This document shows, piece after piece, positions 31,924 to 41,208 of a stretch of 64,000 nucleotides of DNA. The stretch is from the NCBI GenBank assembly GCA_019509985.1, contig JAEKLF010000039.1, positions 1 through 64,000 on the forward strand. Direction: 5' to 3'. The position numbers and the translations under genes were made by a program. How positions within the stretch are numbered: position 1 is the first letter of the stretch; each line of letters opens with the position of its first letter. The notes beneath the pieces were generated by a model. It was not told the DNA's origin. It saw only the letters and a list, made by a program, of their open reading frames with translations, and did not search any database. This DNA is from Burkholderiales bacterium. GTDB lineage: Bacteria > Pseudomonadota > Gammaproteobacteria > Burkholderiales > Burkholderiaceae_C.

Positions 31924-34067
31924 GGAGCCCGGCGATGCAACCCGCGCTGCAACAGCTCCAGGCCTTCGCGAACGGTCGTCAGGCGGGCCGCGAGACACAG
32001 GCCGATGCGGCAGGCTTGCCGCTGCAGGTGCGCGAAGGCGCAGGCTTGAGCGCCTACGGCTGGCGCGGCGGCGAGCTGACGAGCATCACCGAACCGGACG
32101 GCACCCGCTTCGACTACCGCTACGGCGAGGACGGCCGGCTGCTGGAGGTGCTGCGCGACGGCGCAACGCAGGTCCGCTACCGCTACGACGCCGTCGGGCG
32201 GCTGGCGGCCATCGACCGCGATGCCAACCCGCTGGCGCATGACTACGACGCACAGGGCCGCCTCGTGCGCACCCGCCGTGGCGATGCCGGCAGCTGGCTC
32301 TACCGCTGGGCCGGCCAACGCGTCACCGAGGCGCGCAGCGAGCGCGAGGCCAGCCGCTTCGAGCACGACACGGGCGGACGGCTGGTCGGCATCACGCAGA
32401 CGGTCGACGGCCTGGCGCTGTCGCTGCGCCAGCAGTTCGACGCCGCCGGGCGGCTGGCCAGCATCGACTTCCCCGACTGGGGCCAGCGCATCACCTTTGG
32501 TTGGGATACCCGCAATCGGCCCGTGTCGGTCCGCTGGAACGGCGCACCGGTCGTGCGGCTGGGCAGCGACGACGCACGGCGTCTGAGTTGGCAGCAGAGC
32601 GCCGACGGCCAGCGCGCTGTGACCTGGCATGAGGCCGGCAGCGGCCGCGCGGTGCGCCAATGGTTCGGCCACCGGCGACAAGTCCTGCGCGAGATCGAGC
32701 TGGAGCGCGACGCGCAGTTCAGGCTGGTCCGCGAAGGCGAACGCCGCTACCGCTACGACGCACATGGCCGCCTCGCCGAGGCGGACGGGCACGCCTACCG
32801 CTACGACGCCTGCGGCAATGCCGCCGTCGATGCTGAACTCCACTTCGATCGCCACGGCAACGTCGCCAGCGTGCGCCGTGCCGGCGAGGAGCGCGTCTAC
32901 CGCTACAACGGCGCGCACGAGCTGACGTCGCTGCTGGTCGACGGCGAATGCGTGGCGCACTGCGCCTACGACCACAAGGGCCGGCTCGTTCTGAAGACCG
33001 GCCCCGCCGGCGCGGAGCGCTACCTCTACGGCCCGGACGACGCGCTGCTGGCCGTCGCCGACGGGCAGGGTCGGCCCCTGCTGATCGTGCTGCGCCTGCC
33101 GACAGGCATCGTCGGCCTCGTCGACTTCCGCCACGACGCGAACGGCCAGGCCCGGACGCTGCTGTGCGACCACGGCGGCAACCTGATCCACGCCGACGTG
33201 CCGCTGCGCTACTCGCCCTTCGGCGTCCCGGACTCCGACGGCGAGGCCGGCCTGCCACCGATCTTCCGGGGCCGCCTCTGGCACACGGAGCTCGGCCTGT
33301 ACCGCATCGGCAGCCGCTGGTATGACCCGCGCCTGGCACGCTTCCTGACGCCCGACAGCCACACCGGCGCACCGGACGACGAACGCCTGGTCAACCCCTT
33401 CGTGCCGGCGGTGCGGCAGCGCATGGCACGCGCCCGTTGCCTGGGCGAGTGGCTGCGCGAGCCGGCGCTGCGCAACCGCCACGCCTACTGTTCGAACGAC
33501 CCCGTCAACCGCTTTGACCCCAACGGCCATTGGAGCTTCGGCGGCGTGCTGCTGTCGCTGCTGGGCGTGCTGTGGACGCTGCCGAACACCGCCTTCGGCC
33601 TGGCCATCGAGGTCAGCTGCCTGATCGGCGAGGTGGTGCGCTGGCTGGTCTACGCCGTCACGCTGGGCCACGTCAGCTGGCAGACGCCAGGCTTCGACGT
33701 CGCCTCATCGAGCCGGCTGGACGCCTTCGCGCTGGTCTTCAAGGGCGGCTGGATCGGCTCGTTCGAGAGCCTGCTTGGCATCACCTTCGGCAACGTCATC
33801 TTCGTCAACGGCGAGTACGAGGAGCACCCGGCATTCAAGGCGCTGCCCGACCCGGTCGCGCCCCCCGCCTACAACGGCACGGTGACCATCCCGAAGGCCC
33901 AGGCGCTCTACGAACACGAGCTGCGCCACGTCAACCAGTACAGCTGGTGGGGCCCGTTCTTCCACCTCGGCCTGCCGCTGTTCGGCATCTACGAGTGGGA
34001 TGTGATCCTGAACGGCTACCAGGACGCAAGCCTCGAAAAAGACGCCCGCGAGCACGGAGGCTTTTGA
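31920..34067 (+). CDS. RHS-repeat protein with C-terminal HExxH domain
   Basis: A 715-residue protein. Residues about 50-480 carry many YD/RHS repeats (FDYRYGEDGRLLEVL, YRYDAVGRLAAID, YRYDAHGRLAEADG). The RHS boundary motif LYRIGSRWYDPRLARFLTPD is followed by HAYCSNDPVNRFDPNGHW at about 520-538. The remainder is variable: a hydrophobic stretch (about 540-585), then a domain with HELRH (His666-Glu667-His670), a zinc metallopeptidase-type HExxH motif, and a final EHGGF. RHS shells commonly enclose such C-terminal toxins. It lies inside the tail operon with ATGA coupling, so it is a probable cargo or tip effector. No immunity gene follows it. Confidence 0.8.
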   Translation: MRSPAMQPALQQLQAFANGRQAGRETQADAAGLPLQVREGAGLSAYGWRGGELTSITEPDGTRFDYRYGEDGRLLEVLRDGATQVRYRYDAVGRLAAIDRDANPLAHDYDAQGRLVRTRRGDAGSWLYRWAGQRVTEARSEREASRFEHDTGGRLVGITQTVDGLALSLRQQFDAAGRLASIDFPDWGQRITFGWDTRNRPVSVRWNGAPVVRLGSDDARRLSWQQSADGQRAVTWHEAGSGRAVRQWFGHRRQVLREIELERDAQFRLVREGERRYRYDAHGRLAEADGHAYRYDACGNAAVDAELHFDRHGNVASVRRAGEERVYRYNGAHELTSLLVDGECVAHCAYDHKGRLVLKTGPAGAERYLYGPDDALLAVADGQGRPLLIVLRLPTGIVGLVDFRHDANGQARTLLCDHGGNLIHADVPLRYSPFGVPDSDGEAGLPPIFRGRLWHTELGLYRIGSRWYDPRLARFLTPDSHTGAPDDERLVNPFVPAVRQRMARARCLGEWLREPALRNRHAYCSNDPVNRFDPNGHWSFGGVLLSLLGVLWTLPNTAFGLAIEVSCLIGEVVRWLVYAVTLGHVSWQTPGFDVASSSRLDAFALVFKGGWIGSFESLLGITFGNVIFVNGEYEEHPAFKALPDPVAPPAYNGTVTIPKAQALYEHELRHVNQYSWWGPFFHLGLPLFGIYEWDVILNGYQDASLEKDAREHGGF

Positions 34068-34068
34068 A

Positions 34069-35142
34069 ATGGCCACCTCCGCACCCCGCTTCTCGTTCAC
34101 CGCCGGCAGCCTCAGCGCCGACAGCGATGCGCCGGCGTCCGCGCCAATGCGCTTCGTCGTCGAGCGCAGCCTGGAGGTGCCCATCGACTGCCTGCGCGTG
34201 GACCTGGGTGCCAGCGGCGGCGCGGCGGTGGGCGATGCGGTGACGCTGGACCTCGGGATCGGCGATGGAGGCGACGGCGGCCTGGAGCGCGTGTTCACCG
34301 GCAGCGTCGCCGAGCTGCGCCCGCGCCTGGGCGGCAGCCGCCTCTTCTGCGTCGGCACGATGCTGTCGCTGGTGGACCTGCGCGTGGCGTCGTTCTACCA
34401 GCAGACCAGCGCCGGCGACGTCGTGCGCGACCTGCTCGGCCAGGCCGCGCTGGACGCAGGCGAGATCAGCGACGGCGTGACTCTGCCGCGCTACGCCGTC
34501 GAGCGCCGCGTCGGCACCCACGCGCAGCTGCGCCGGCTGGCCGAGCGGCTGGGCTTCTCGCTGTTCGCCGACCGGCAAGGCAGGGCTCATTTCAAAGGCT
34601 TGGGCGCGGCGGCGTCGCTGGGCAGCGGCGGCATCGGTGGCGTCGGCGGCGCGCTGGCCGGCGCCGCATCGTCGCTGGCCGGCAGCGGCACGACGACGCT
34701 CGAGTACGGCAAGCACCTGCTCGCCGCCGACGGCACGCTGCGGCCGGCGCTGGCGCGCACCATCGTCGTCGGCGGCGAGAGCCCGATGTCCGGCCAGGGC
34801 GAGGACAAGAGTTTCTGGCTGACGGCCAAGGACAGCGACTACGAGGATTCCTCCGGCAGCGGCGACGACTGGCTGATCGCCGACACCGCCGCGCGCACCA
34901 AGGACATGGCTGGCCGCTTCGCCGCCGGCTACGCGGCCAGCTTCGGTCGCCGCACGACGGTCGTGCGTGCCAGCGTGCTGGGTAACGCCACGCTGGAGCT
35001 GGGCGATGCCTGGGGCCTGTCCGGCGCGCCGGAGGACGGCCTCAACCGCAGTGGCGTGGTCACCGGGCTGCGCCACCGCTTCGGCGCCCACGAGGGATTC
35101 GTCACTGACCTGGTGGTGGCCGTCGAGGAGTCGTCGTCATGA
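34069..35142 (+). CDS. gpD-like baseplate hub protein
   Basis: A 357-residue protein of the phage late-control D/gp27 type. The elements include VEVPIDCLRVDL-type strands, a conserved block with LVDLRVASFYQQTSAGDVVRD, and RRVGTHAQLRRLAERLGFSL. The last is the classic hub motif (fold of the VgrG N-terminus). A Gly/Ala/Ser-rich loop (about 183-215) interrupts the domain. It would sit between tube and spike. The following gpV-like gene overlaps its stop (ATGATG). Confidence 0.85.
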   Translation: MATSAPRFSFTAGSLSADSDAPASAPMRFVVERSLEVPIDCLRVDLGASGGAAVGDAVTLDLGIGDGGDGGLERVFTGSVAELRPRLGGSRLFCVGTMLSLVDLRVASFYQQTSAGDVVRDLLGQAALDAGEISDGVTLPRYAVERRVGTHAQLRRLAERLGFSLFADRQGRAHFKGLGAAASLGSGGIGGVGGALAGAASSLAGSGTTTLEYGKHLLAADGTLRPALARTIVVGGESPMSGQGEDKSFWLTAKDSDYEDSSGSGDDWLIADTAARTKDMAGRFAAGYAASFGRRTTVVRASVLGNATLELGDAWGLSGAPEDGLNRSGVVTGLRHRFGAHEGFVTDLVVAVEESSS

Positions 35143-35828
35143 TGAACGACTGGCTGGACCTGATCCGCCGCACGGTGCGCGAGGAGCTGGCGCTGCACCG
35201 CGGGCCGCAGCTCGGCACCGTGACGGCGATGAGCGCGCACGAGAGCGAGGACGACACGGCCAACTACGAATGCGACGTGCGCCTCAAGCACGACGGGCTG
35301 GAGCTCGCCAAGGTGCCGATTTCGGCGCCGCACATCGGCGCCGCCATGCCGCCACGGGTCGGCGATCTGGTGCTCGTCAGCTTCCTCGATCACGACATCC
35401 AGCAGCCGCTGGTCACCGGCCGTTTCTACAACGACGGCGATGGCGCCCGCGCGCCGCTGTTCAAGGCCGACGACGTGCTGTTCGAGCAGCGCCTGTCGGA
35501 CGGCAAGCTCAACCACCTGCGCATGGCCGCCGACGGCAGCATCTTCATCCAGCGCGACGTGACCAAGCCCGAGGACAACAGCGAGTTCAAGGCAGGCGTG
35601 CGCATCGACCCCGAGGGGCTGATCGAGCTGAAGTCCGGCGACGACTTCGTGCTGACCATCGACCCGGGCAACGGCAAGGTCTCCATCCTGTCCAAAGACA
35701 AGGACCTGGAATTCACCTGCCAAACGCTGACCATCGACGGTGATGTGCACATGAAGAAGAAGCTCACCGTCGACGGCGACGGCAAGATCAGTGGCATCAC
35801 GATCTCGGGCACGGACATCTCGGGGTAG
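35139..35828 (+). CDS. gpV/gp5-like baseplate spike protein
   Basis: A 229-residue protein. After a helical start (WLDLIRRTVREELAL), residues about 25-110 form an OB-fold of the Phage_base_V type (PISAPHIGAAMPPRVGDLVL, DIQQPLVTGRFYNDGD). A beta-helical C-terminus of short repeated strands (SILSKDKDLEFTCQTLTIDG) ends in SGTDISG. It forms the central spike below the hub. Homologues are gpV of P2-like phages and gp5 of T4 without a lysozyme domain. Confidence 0.87.
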   Translation: MMNDWLDLIRRTVREELALHRGPQLGTVTAMSAHESEDDTANYECDVRLKHDGLELAKVPISAPHIGAAMPPRVGDLVLVSFLDHDIQQPLVTGRFYNDGDGARAPLFKADDVLFEQRLSDGKLNHLRMAADGSIFIQRDVTKPEDNSEFKAGVRIDPEGLIELKSGDDFVLTIDPGNGKVSILSKDKDLEFTCQTLTIDGDVHMKKKLTVDGDGKISGITISGTDISG

Positions 35829-35834
35829 CAGGCG

Positions 35835-36254
35835 ATGGCGAACATCACGCTCAAAGGCACGCTGAACCTGATGGGCAACCTCACGTTCAAGGGCGACAAG
35901 CTGCTCGTCGGCACGGCCGAGGCGCTGGTGCAGGTGACCGCCGGCGACCCGGCCCAGGGCGTTGCGCCGCCGGTCATCCTGCCCCCGCCGCCGGCCAGCC
36001 CGATCGCGCCGCAGCCGGATGTCTGGATCATCAACAGCTTCAACCCGACGGTGAAGCAAAAGACCCAGGCCATCGTCGCGCTGGGCATGGCCATGCAGGG
36101 CGTGGCGGCGTCGCCGTGGCCGGGCATGGTGCTGCCCAGCAGCGTCAATTCGGGCGTGACGATCAACCACATCCCGATCAACGTCGTCGGCGACCAGGCA
36201 GTGATATTCCCGTCGGGCGGCTCGGCCTCCTTCACCAGCAGCGGCCAGTCATGA
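35835..36254 (+). CDS. PAAR-like spike tip protein
   Basis: A 139-residue protein. The first third is beta-rich (ITLKGTLNLMGNLTFKGDKL), followed by a Pro-rich loop. The C-terminal part MVLPSSVNSGVTINHIPINV and VVGDQAVIFPSG has the pattern of PAAR-type tip proteins, with an antiparallel sheet converging to a point. There is a single His in that part, so metal binding is less obvious than in canonical PAAR. Its position right after the spike gene supports a tip role. Confidence 0.55.
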   Translation: MANITLKGTLNLMGNLTFKGDKLLVGTAEALVQVTAGDPAQGVAPPVILPPPPASPIAPQPDVWIINSFNPTVKQKTQAIVALGMAMQGVAASPWPGMVLPSSVNSGVTINHIPINVVGDQAVIFPSGGSASFTSSGQS

Positions 36255-36958
36255 GTGACGTCACCCTCGCCATCACCGCCCCCACGCACGGCAGCACGCT
36301 GAACGCGCCGGTGGCGCTGCGCGGCACGGCGACCGGCAACACGGCCGGCCTGTTCTTCAAGTGGTTCTCGTCGCTGAATGCCAATGCCAACGCCACCCAC
36401 CCCGAGCTGCTGCCCACCGACTACACGACGGCGTCGCTCGCGGGCGGCCTGACCGCGCTCGCCGAGTTCGGCACGCACACCGTCGTGCTCGCGGCAACCG
36501 ACCAGCTTGGCATCGCCCTGCCTGCCATCCAGGCCGTCAAGCGCGCCGCGCTGGCCGGCGGCGCACCACCGGCGTCGCCCGCGCCCTGCGTCGTCCACCA
36601 GCTCGCCGGCGTAACGCTGCGCACGCCGGCGGCCCCCGGCGCATCCCTGTCCAAGGCCGGTGCCACCATCGAGTTCCTCGCGCCCGGCAACTGGACCGAT
36701 GCCGGCTACCGTCAGGTCAACGGCATCGCCCTGCACCTGCACCTCGCCCCGGTCAGCGGCGCAACGGTGGCCAACAGCGCCGATGTGCCACTGGACCTGC
36801 CCGCCCTGCCCGTCTTCACCGCCGACGCCAAGGTCTGGCTGCGCTACGCCGGCCCGCTGCCGGGCATTCTCGGCGTCGGCGCCCACGTGCTGTCGCTGGT
36901 TGCCACGGCCGGCAACGGCTCGCTGGCGGTGACCCGGCAAGTGACGCTGACGGCCTGA
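36251..36958 (+). CDS. Ig-like beta-sandwich protein of the tail cluster
   Basis: A 235-residue protein with an ATGA start. It looks like one or two Ig-like beta-sandwich domains: VTLAITAPTHGSTLNAPVAL, FGTHTVVLAATDQLG, and the terminal GVGAHVLSLVATAGNGSLAV. There is no signal peptide. Between tip and gp25 genes, it could decorate the baseplate or act as an adhesin. No named family is recognised. Confidence 0.6.
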   Translation: MSDVTLAITAPTHGSTLNAPVALRGTATGNTAGLFFKWFSSLNANANATHPELLPTDYTTASLAGGLTALAEFGTHTVVLAATDQLGIALPAIQAVKRAALAGGAPPASPAPCVVHQLAGVTLRTPAAPGASLSKAGATIEFLAPGNWTDAGYRQVNGIALHLHLAPVSGATVANSADVPLDLPALPVFTADAKVWLRYAGPLPGILGVGAHVLSLVATAGNGSLAVTRQVTLTA

Positions 36959-36973
36959 AAGGAGCAGCAGCCC

Positions 36974-37432
36974 ATGGCCACCGTCCTCAACCGCGCCAAG
37001 CTCTACGGCGTCGACCTCGCGCTGCGCGACGGTGCCGGCGGCGCCGACCTGTCGCTGGTCGGCCCCGTCGGCCTGTACGGCGACATCGCACTGGCCGCCG
37101 GCAACGACGACATCATCCAGGCGCTGGCGCTGCGGCTGCGCGTGCGTGTCGGCGAGCTGGCGCTGCTGGGCTGGCCCGACTACGGCTCGCGGCTGCACGA
37201 GCTGATCGGCGAACCGGACCTGCCGCGCACGCGGCTGAAGGCGCAGGCCTTCGCACGCACGGCCATCGAGGCCGACCCGCGCGTCGCCAAGGTCGACGCC
37301 GTCGAGATCGTCAGCATCCCCGGCGAGCGGCAGGTGCTGCGCCTGGCCATGGACGTGCACCTGATCACCGAGCAGCAGCCGCTGAACCTGGTGTTCGACC
37401 TGGCGCTGAACGGCGCGGAGGCCTTGCCATGA
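36974..37432 (+). CDS. gp25-like baseplate wedge protein
   Basis: A 152-residue member of the gp25/GPW family, the best conserved baseplate wedge component of contractile systems. It carries DIIQALALRLRVRVGELALL, GWPDYGSRLHELIGEPDL and a terminal segment of beta-strands. AGGAGCAGCAG precedes the ATG. It overlaps the gpJ-like gene by four bases, the usual gp25-gpJ pair. Confidence 0.88.
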   Translation: MATVLNRAKLYGVDLALRDGAGGADLSLVGPVGLYGDIALAAGNDDIIQALALRLRVRVGELALLGWPDYGSRLHELIGEPDLPRTRLKAQAFARTAIEADPRVAKVDAVEIVSIPGERQVLRLAMDVHLITEQQPLNLVFDLALNGAEALP

Positions 37433-39381
37433 TCGACGTCGGCACCACCTTCTCGCGCAGCTTCGAGTCGCTGATCGGCTCGCTGCAGACCAGCCTGGAG
37501 CTGGGCGTCGAGCAGCCCGCGACGCTGGACATCCTCTTCCAGGCCAGCACCGGCGCCTACCAGATCCGCGGCGCCGGCCCGGTCAGCGGCCTGGCCGCGC
37601 AGATCACCGGCTTCATCGCCGGCAAGCCGGCCATCTTCAACCTGAACCAGCACTACCGCTACGCGGTGGGCCAACTGGTCTGGCAGCCGCTGGACACCTC
37701 CGACCCCGCACTGAAGGCCGGCTGGTTCCCCGACGACAACTCGCGCCTGACGGTCGGCTACTTCTACCGCGACCTGCCCTCCGGCATCACCGACTTCAAC
37801 GCCGGCAGCGTGGCCGGCACGCTGGTGCGCTCGGTCTCGCGCGAGCTCAAGCTGTTGTACGAGCAGATGGACGAGGCCTACCGCCGCGCCTTCATCGACT
37901 ACGCGCAAGGCCCCGCGCTGGACAACGTCGTCGCGCTGCTGAACGTGTCGCGCAACCAGGCGCTGCCGGCCCACGGCGAGGTCACCTTCACGCTGAAGAA
38001 GCCGCCGCGCATCGACGTCGTCATCCCGCTCGGCACGCGCGTGGCCGACGCGCGCGGCCGGCTCTTCAAGGCGACGAAAGCCGGCGTCATCCCCGCGCAG
38101 CTCGTCGAGACCATCAGCCCGGCCGCCACCGTGCTGCATGCGGCGCAGGTGATCGGCAGCCTCGTCCACGTGCGGCTCAAGGGCGCCACCGCCAACCTGG
38201 ACACCCAGGACACCGCCACCGGCAAGCCCTTCGGCGACGACGGCAAGACGATCACGCTGGTCAACTCGCCGCCGGCCACGGCGACGATGATGCTGACCTA
38301 TCTCGCCAAGGTGCCCACCACCACGGTGCCGGTCATCGCGCTGGACACCGGCCCCGAGGGCAACCTCGGCTCCGGCAGCCTGACCGTGATGCCGACGCCG
38401 CCGCGCGGCCTGGACGGCGGCGTGACCAACCTCGAGCCACTGACCGGCGGCCAGGCGGCCGAGGCCGACGAGGCGCTGCGCGAGCGCGCCAAGCACGCGC
38501 TGGAGACGGCCGGCAACGCGACGCTGAACGCGATCCGCTTCGCCGTGCTGAGCATCGACGGCGTGGACAGCGTCGAAGTGCGGGACTTTTCCGTCGACCC
38601 GATCATTCCGCTGGGCGAGGTCTGGGTGCGCTTCGCCACCGGCGAGGCAGACCTGCTCGGCAAGGTCAGGGACGCCGTCGACCAGACCCGCTCGGCCGGC
38701 ATCAAGGCACGCGTGACGCAGGTGTCGACGGTGACGATCTCCGGCGTGCTGTGCGTGATCCCCGATGCCATTGGTGCCGGCCCGGCGGCCTACGCGGCCT
38801 ACCAGCAGGCCGTGGTCGATGCGCTGGCGGCGCTGGGCATCGGCGAGGCCGTCTCGCCGCGCAAGCTGGGCTCGCTGGTGTTCCGCGTCGCCGGCCTGGC
38901 AGACATCGGCGAGGCGCAGCTGGACTTCCAACGCCTGGCCGCCCCGCTGCAGCCGATCGCCAGCGACCCCTTCCTGATCAGCCCCGACGAGCAGGCCCGC
39001 CCCGACGCCGGCGCCATCGAGGTTGTGCCGCTGCAGTCCCTGCTGCCCACCGCCGCCCAGCTGACCGGCGGCACGGCGCTGACCTGCACGCTGGCGCTGC
39101 GCAACGACATCGACGCGCCGGTGGCCATGCGCCACTTCCAGCTCGCGTTGCGCGCCACCATCCGCGGCAAGCCGTCGGCCACGCCGAACCAGCCGCTGCA
39201 GCAGGTCGCCCAGGTCAGCGGCACGGCGCTGTTCAACAGCTCTGCAACGGCCAGCGCCACGTTCGACGCGGTGGCCATCCCCGGCCTGGCGACGCTGGAC
39301 GCGGCGACGCTGGAAGTGCTGGTCGAGGCCGCCGCCTATCCCGGCATGCGCGGCGGCGCGACGCTGCTGGCCCAGGCCTGA
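37429..39381 (+). CDS. gpJ-like baseplate protein
   Basis: A 650-residue baseplate J-family protein (T4 gp6-like). Hallmarks are YRRAFIDYAQGPALDNVVAL, LGTRVADARGRLF, a central GPEGNLGSGSL turn, ADEALRERAKHALETAGNAT and VDSVEVRDFSVDPIIPLGEV. The C-terminal 200 residues form an extra beta-rich domain (AQLTGGTALTCTLALRN), larger than in P2 gpJ. The ATG at 37429 overlaps the gp25 stop. Confidence 0.87.
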   Translation: MIDVGTTFSRSFESLIGSLQTSLELGVEQPATLDILFQASTGAYQIRGAGPVSGLAAQITGFIAGKPAIFNLNQHYRYAVGQLVWQPLDTSDPALKAGWFPDDNSRLTVGYFYRDLPSGITDFNAGSVAGTLVRSVSRELKLLYEQMDEAYRRAFIDYAQGPALDNVVALLNVSRNQALPAHGEVTFTLKKPPRIDVVIPLGTRVADARGRLFKATKAGVIPAQLVETISPAATVLHAAQVIGSLVHVRLKGATANLDTQDTATGKPFGDDGKTITLVNSPPATATMMLTYLAKVPTTTVPVIALDTGPEGNLGSGSLTVMPTPPRGLDGGVTNLEPLTGGQAAEADEALRERAKHALETAGNATLNAIRFAVLSIDGVDSVEVRDFSVDPIIPLGEVWVRFATGEADLLGKVRDAVDQTRSAGIKARVTQVSTVTISGVLCVIPDAIGAGPAAYAAYQQAVVDALAALGIGEAVSPRKLGSLVFRVAGLADIGEAQLDFQRLAAPLQPIASDPFLISPDEQARPDAGAIEVVPLQSLLPTAAQLTGGTALTCTLALRNDIDAPVAMRHFQLALRATIRGKPSATPNQPLQQVAQVSGTALFNSSATASATFDAVAIPGLATLDAATLEVLVEAAAYPGMRGGATLLAQA

Positions 39382-39396
39382 CGAGAACGAGCCGCC

Positions 39397-40713
39397 ATGT
39401 CCTTCAAGACCGACCGCCTCGTCGCCCTCTTCCCCGAGGCCTATGCCGCGCGGGAAGGTGCGTCGCTGCTGCACACCGTGCTGGACGCGCTGGGTGCGGA
39501 GCTGATGGCGGGCGACGCGACGGTCAAGAAGCTGCTGAAGTCGCACTGGATCGACTACGCCGAGGGCGGCGGGCTGGACGGCCTGGCGGCGCTGCTGGGC
39601 GTCACGCGGCGCCTGCTGCCCAACGGCCAGCCGGAACGCGACGACACCTTCCGCCCGCTGGTGCGCGCCACCGTGTCGTCCTTCCAGGGCGGCGGCACCG
39701 TCGAGGGCATCAAGGGTGCCGTGCGCGCGGCGCTGGGCCTGCCCTACGACCTGACGCTGTTCGGCCAGCAACTCGCGAGGAACAGCGCCAACACGGCCGC
39801 CATCGATACGCTGATCGCGCGGCTGACGGCGCTGGTCAAGGTCGAGGAGTTCGCGCCCAAGCTCGACGTGATGCTGGGCAGCGCGGCGCCGACGGCAGCC
39901 GGCAGCGAAGTGACGCTGAACCTCGCCATCAGCACCATCGACGCGACGCCGCCGCGCATCGAATGGAGCTTCACGTCCAACGCCCGCGGCCTGAGCCTGA
40001 CGCAGCTGGACAGCGGCGAAGGTGTCGTCGCGGAGCCCGACTTCATCCTCCCGCACGGCGCCACGCTCTTGCTGGAAGGCAGCACGGCGGCCGACTTCTC
40101 CGCGTCCATCGGACCTGTCGACGTGAGCAGCCATTTCACAAGCATCGGCGGCGGCGCGCCCAGGCTGCCGCTGGTGCCGCCAGGCGTGTCGCGCTGGTCC
40201 TTCGCGGCCGCCCACGGCGGGGTGTTCGACCAGAGCAACTTCGACGCCGACGAGAACTTCGACGCGAGCGCCTTCTCCGTGCGCATGCAATGGCTGCGGC
40301 TGCAGCCGCTGGTGTTCGACGTCATCGTGCCCTTCTTCACCGATGCGGCCGTGGCGCGCGCGGTGGCCGGCAGCGGCTACGGGAACCGCTTCAAGATCTT
40401 CCAGGGCCTGTCGCACGACGCGATGCAGAAGGTCGTGGACCGTGCCCGCGCGGCCGGCGTGCGCGGCATGGTGCAGTACGCGATCTCGCTGCCCGGCGAG
40501 TCCAGCGAGGCCAGGCCGTGGGATGACCAGGCCGCCCTCGAAACCTTTTCGGGCCGACTGGACCACGCCATCACCGAAACACAGGACGCCGAGGAAAGCC
40601 TCACCGCCGGCGCGCTCGACAGCGAAGTCGAGATACACGACAGCAGCGAGCGCTTCGTCATCGGCGGCGTGTTCAACGTGGCCGTGTTCGACGGCGCCTT
40701 CGGATTTCAATAG
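39397..40713 (+). CDS. tail protein I-like/wedge protein with Ig-like extension
   Basis: A 438-residue protein. The N-terminal part resembles tail protein I/gp7-type wedge proteins: DRLVALFPEAYAAREG, LLHTVLDALGAELMAGDATV and IDYAEGGGLDGLAALLGVTR. The C-terminal half is beta-rich and ends in VIGGVFNVAVFDGAFGFQ. It follows gpJ as in P2-like baseplates (gpJ-gpI). Its position and the LDGLAALLG motif are the main evidence. Confidence 0.7.
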   Translation: MSFKTDRLVALFPEAYAAREGASLLHTVLDALGAELMAGDATVKKLLKSHWIDYAEGGGLDGLAALLGVTRRLLPNGQPERDDTFRPLVRATVSSFQGGGTVEGIKGAVRAALGLPYDLTLFGQQLARNSANTAAIDTLIARLTALVKVEEFAPKLDVMLGSAAPTAAGSEVTLNLAISTIDATPPRIEWSFTSNARGLSLTQLDSGEGVVAEPDFILPHGATLLLEGSTAADFSASIGPVDVSSHFTSIGGGAPRLPLVPPGVSRWSFAAAHGGVFDQSNFDADENFDASAFSVRMQWLRLQPLVFDVIVPFFTDAAVARAVAGSGYGNRFKIFQGLSHDAMQKVVDRARAAGVRGMVQYAISLPGESSEARPWDDQAALETFSGRLDHAITETQDAEESLTAGALDSEVEIHDSSERFVIGGVFNVAVFDGAFGFQ

Positions 40714-40722
40714 GAGTGCCCC

Positions 40723-41199
40723 ATGATTGAAACCCTCAACATGCAAGGCCAGGTGCGGCTGCTGCTGCACGCGGCGGACGGTTCGCTGCTGCTGGACCGG
40801 CTGCACCGCAACCGCATCGTGCGCTCCGGCCGCGAGCTGGTGGCGCAGCACTTCGCCGGCGTCACCGGCGCACCGCCCAACATCGTCAGCCACATGGCGG
40901 TGGGCACCGGCGGCGCGGCGGCCAGCGACGACGACGTCGCACTGGCCGCCGAGCGCGCGCGCAACGCCGTCGCTGCGCCGACCTACAGCGCCATCGTCGA
41001 CGCCGGCGGCATCAAGCGCGTCAAGGTCAGCCTGCAGACGGTGTTCGACTTCGGCGAGGCCAACGGCGTCGACCCGCTGCGCGAGGCCGGCATCTTCACC
41101 GCGTCGGCCGCAGGCACCATGTACAACCGGGTCGTCTTCGACGCGGTGACCAAGGTCAACACCTTCAAGCTGACGCTGATCTGGGACATCGTGTTCTAG
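40723..41199 (+). CDS. tail cluster protein of unknown function
   Basis: A 158-residue protein with beta-strand pattern: MQGQVRLLLHAADGSLL, HRNRIVRSGRELVAQHFAG, MAVGTGGAAASDDDVAL and a terminal FKLTLIWDIVF. Proteins with the GTG...D..L..E pattern occur next to tail-fibre genes in phages, so it may be a fibre-network or baseplate-fibre connector. No function can be assigned. A GGAG motif precedes the ATG. Confidence 0.6.
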   Translation: MIETLNMQGQVRLLLHAADGSLLLDRLHRNRIVRSGRELVAQHFAGVTGAPPNIVSHMAVGTGGAAASDDDVALAAERARNAVAAPTYSAIVDAGGIKRVKVSLQTVFDFGEANGVDPLREAGIFTASAAGTMYNRVVFDAVTKVNTFKLTLIWDIVF

Positions 41200-41208
41200 G
41201 AGACATCC

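Noticed and set aside
31446..33671. Minus-strand open frame of about 740 codons opposite the RHS gene
   Set aside because: Low-complexity shadow frame without start signal or homology features; RHS repeats on the plus strand are unambiguous.
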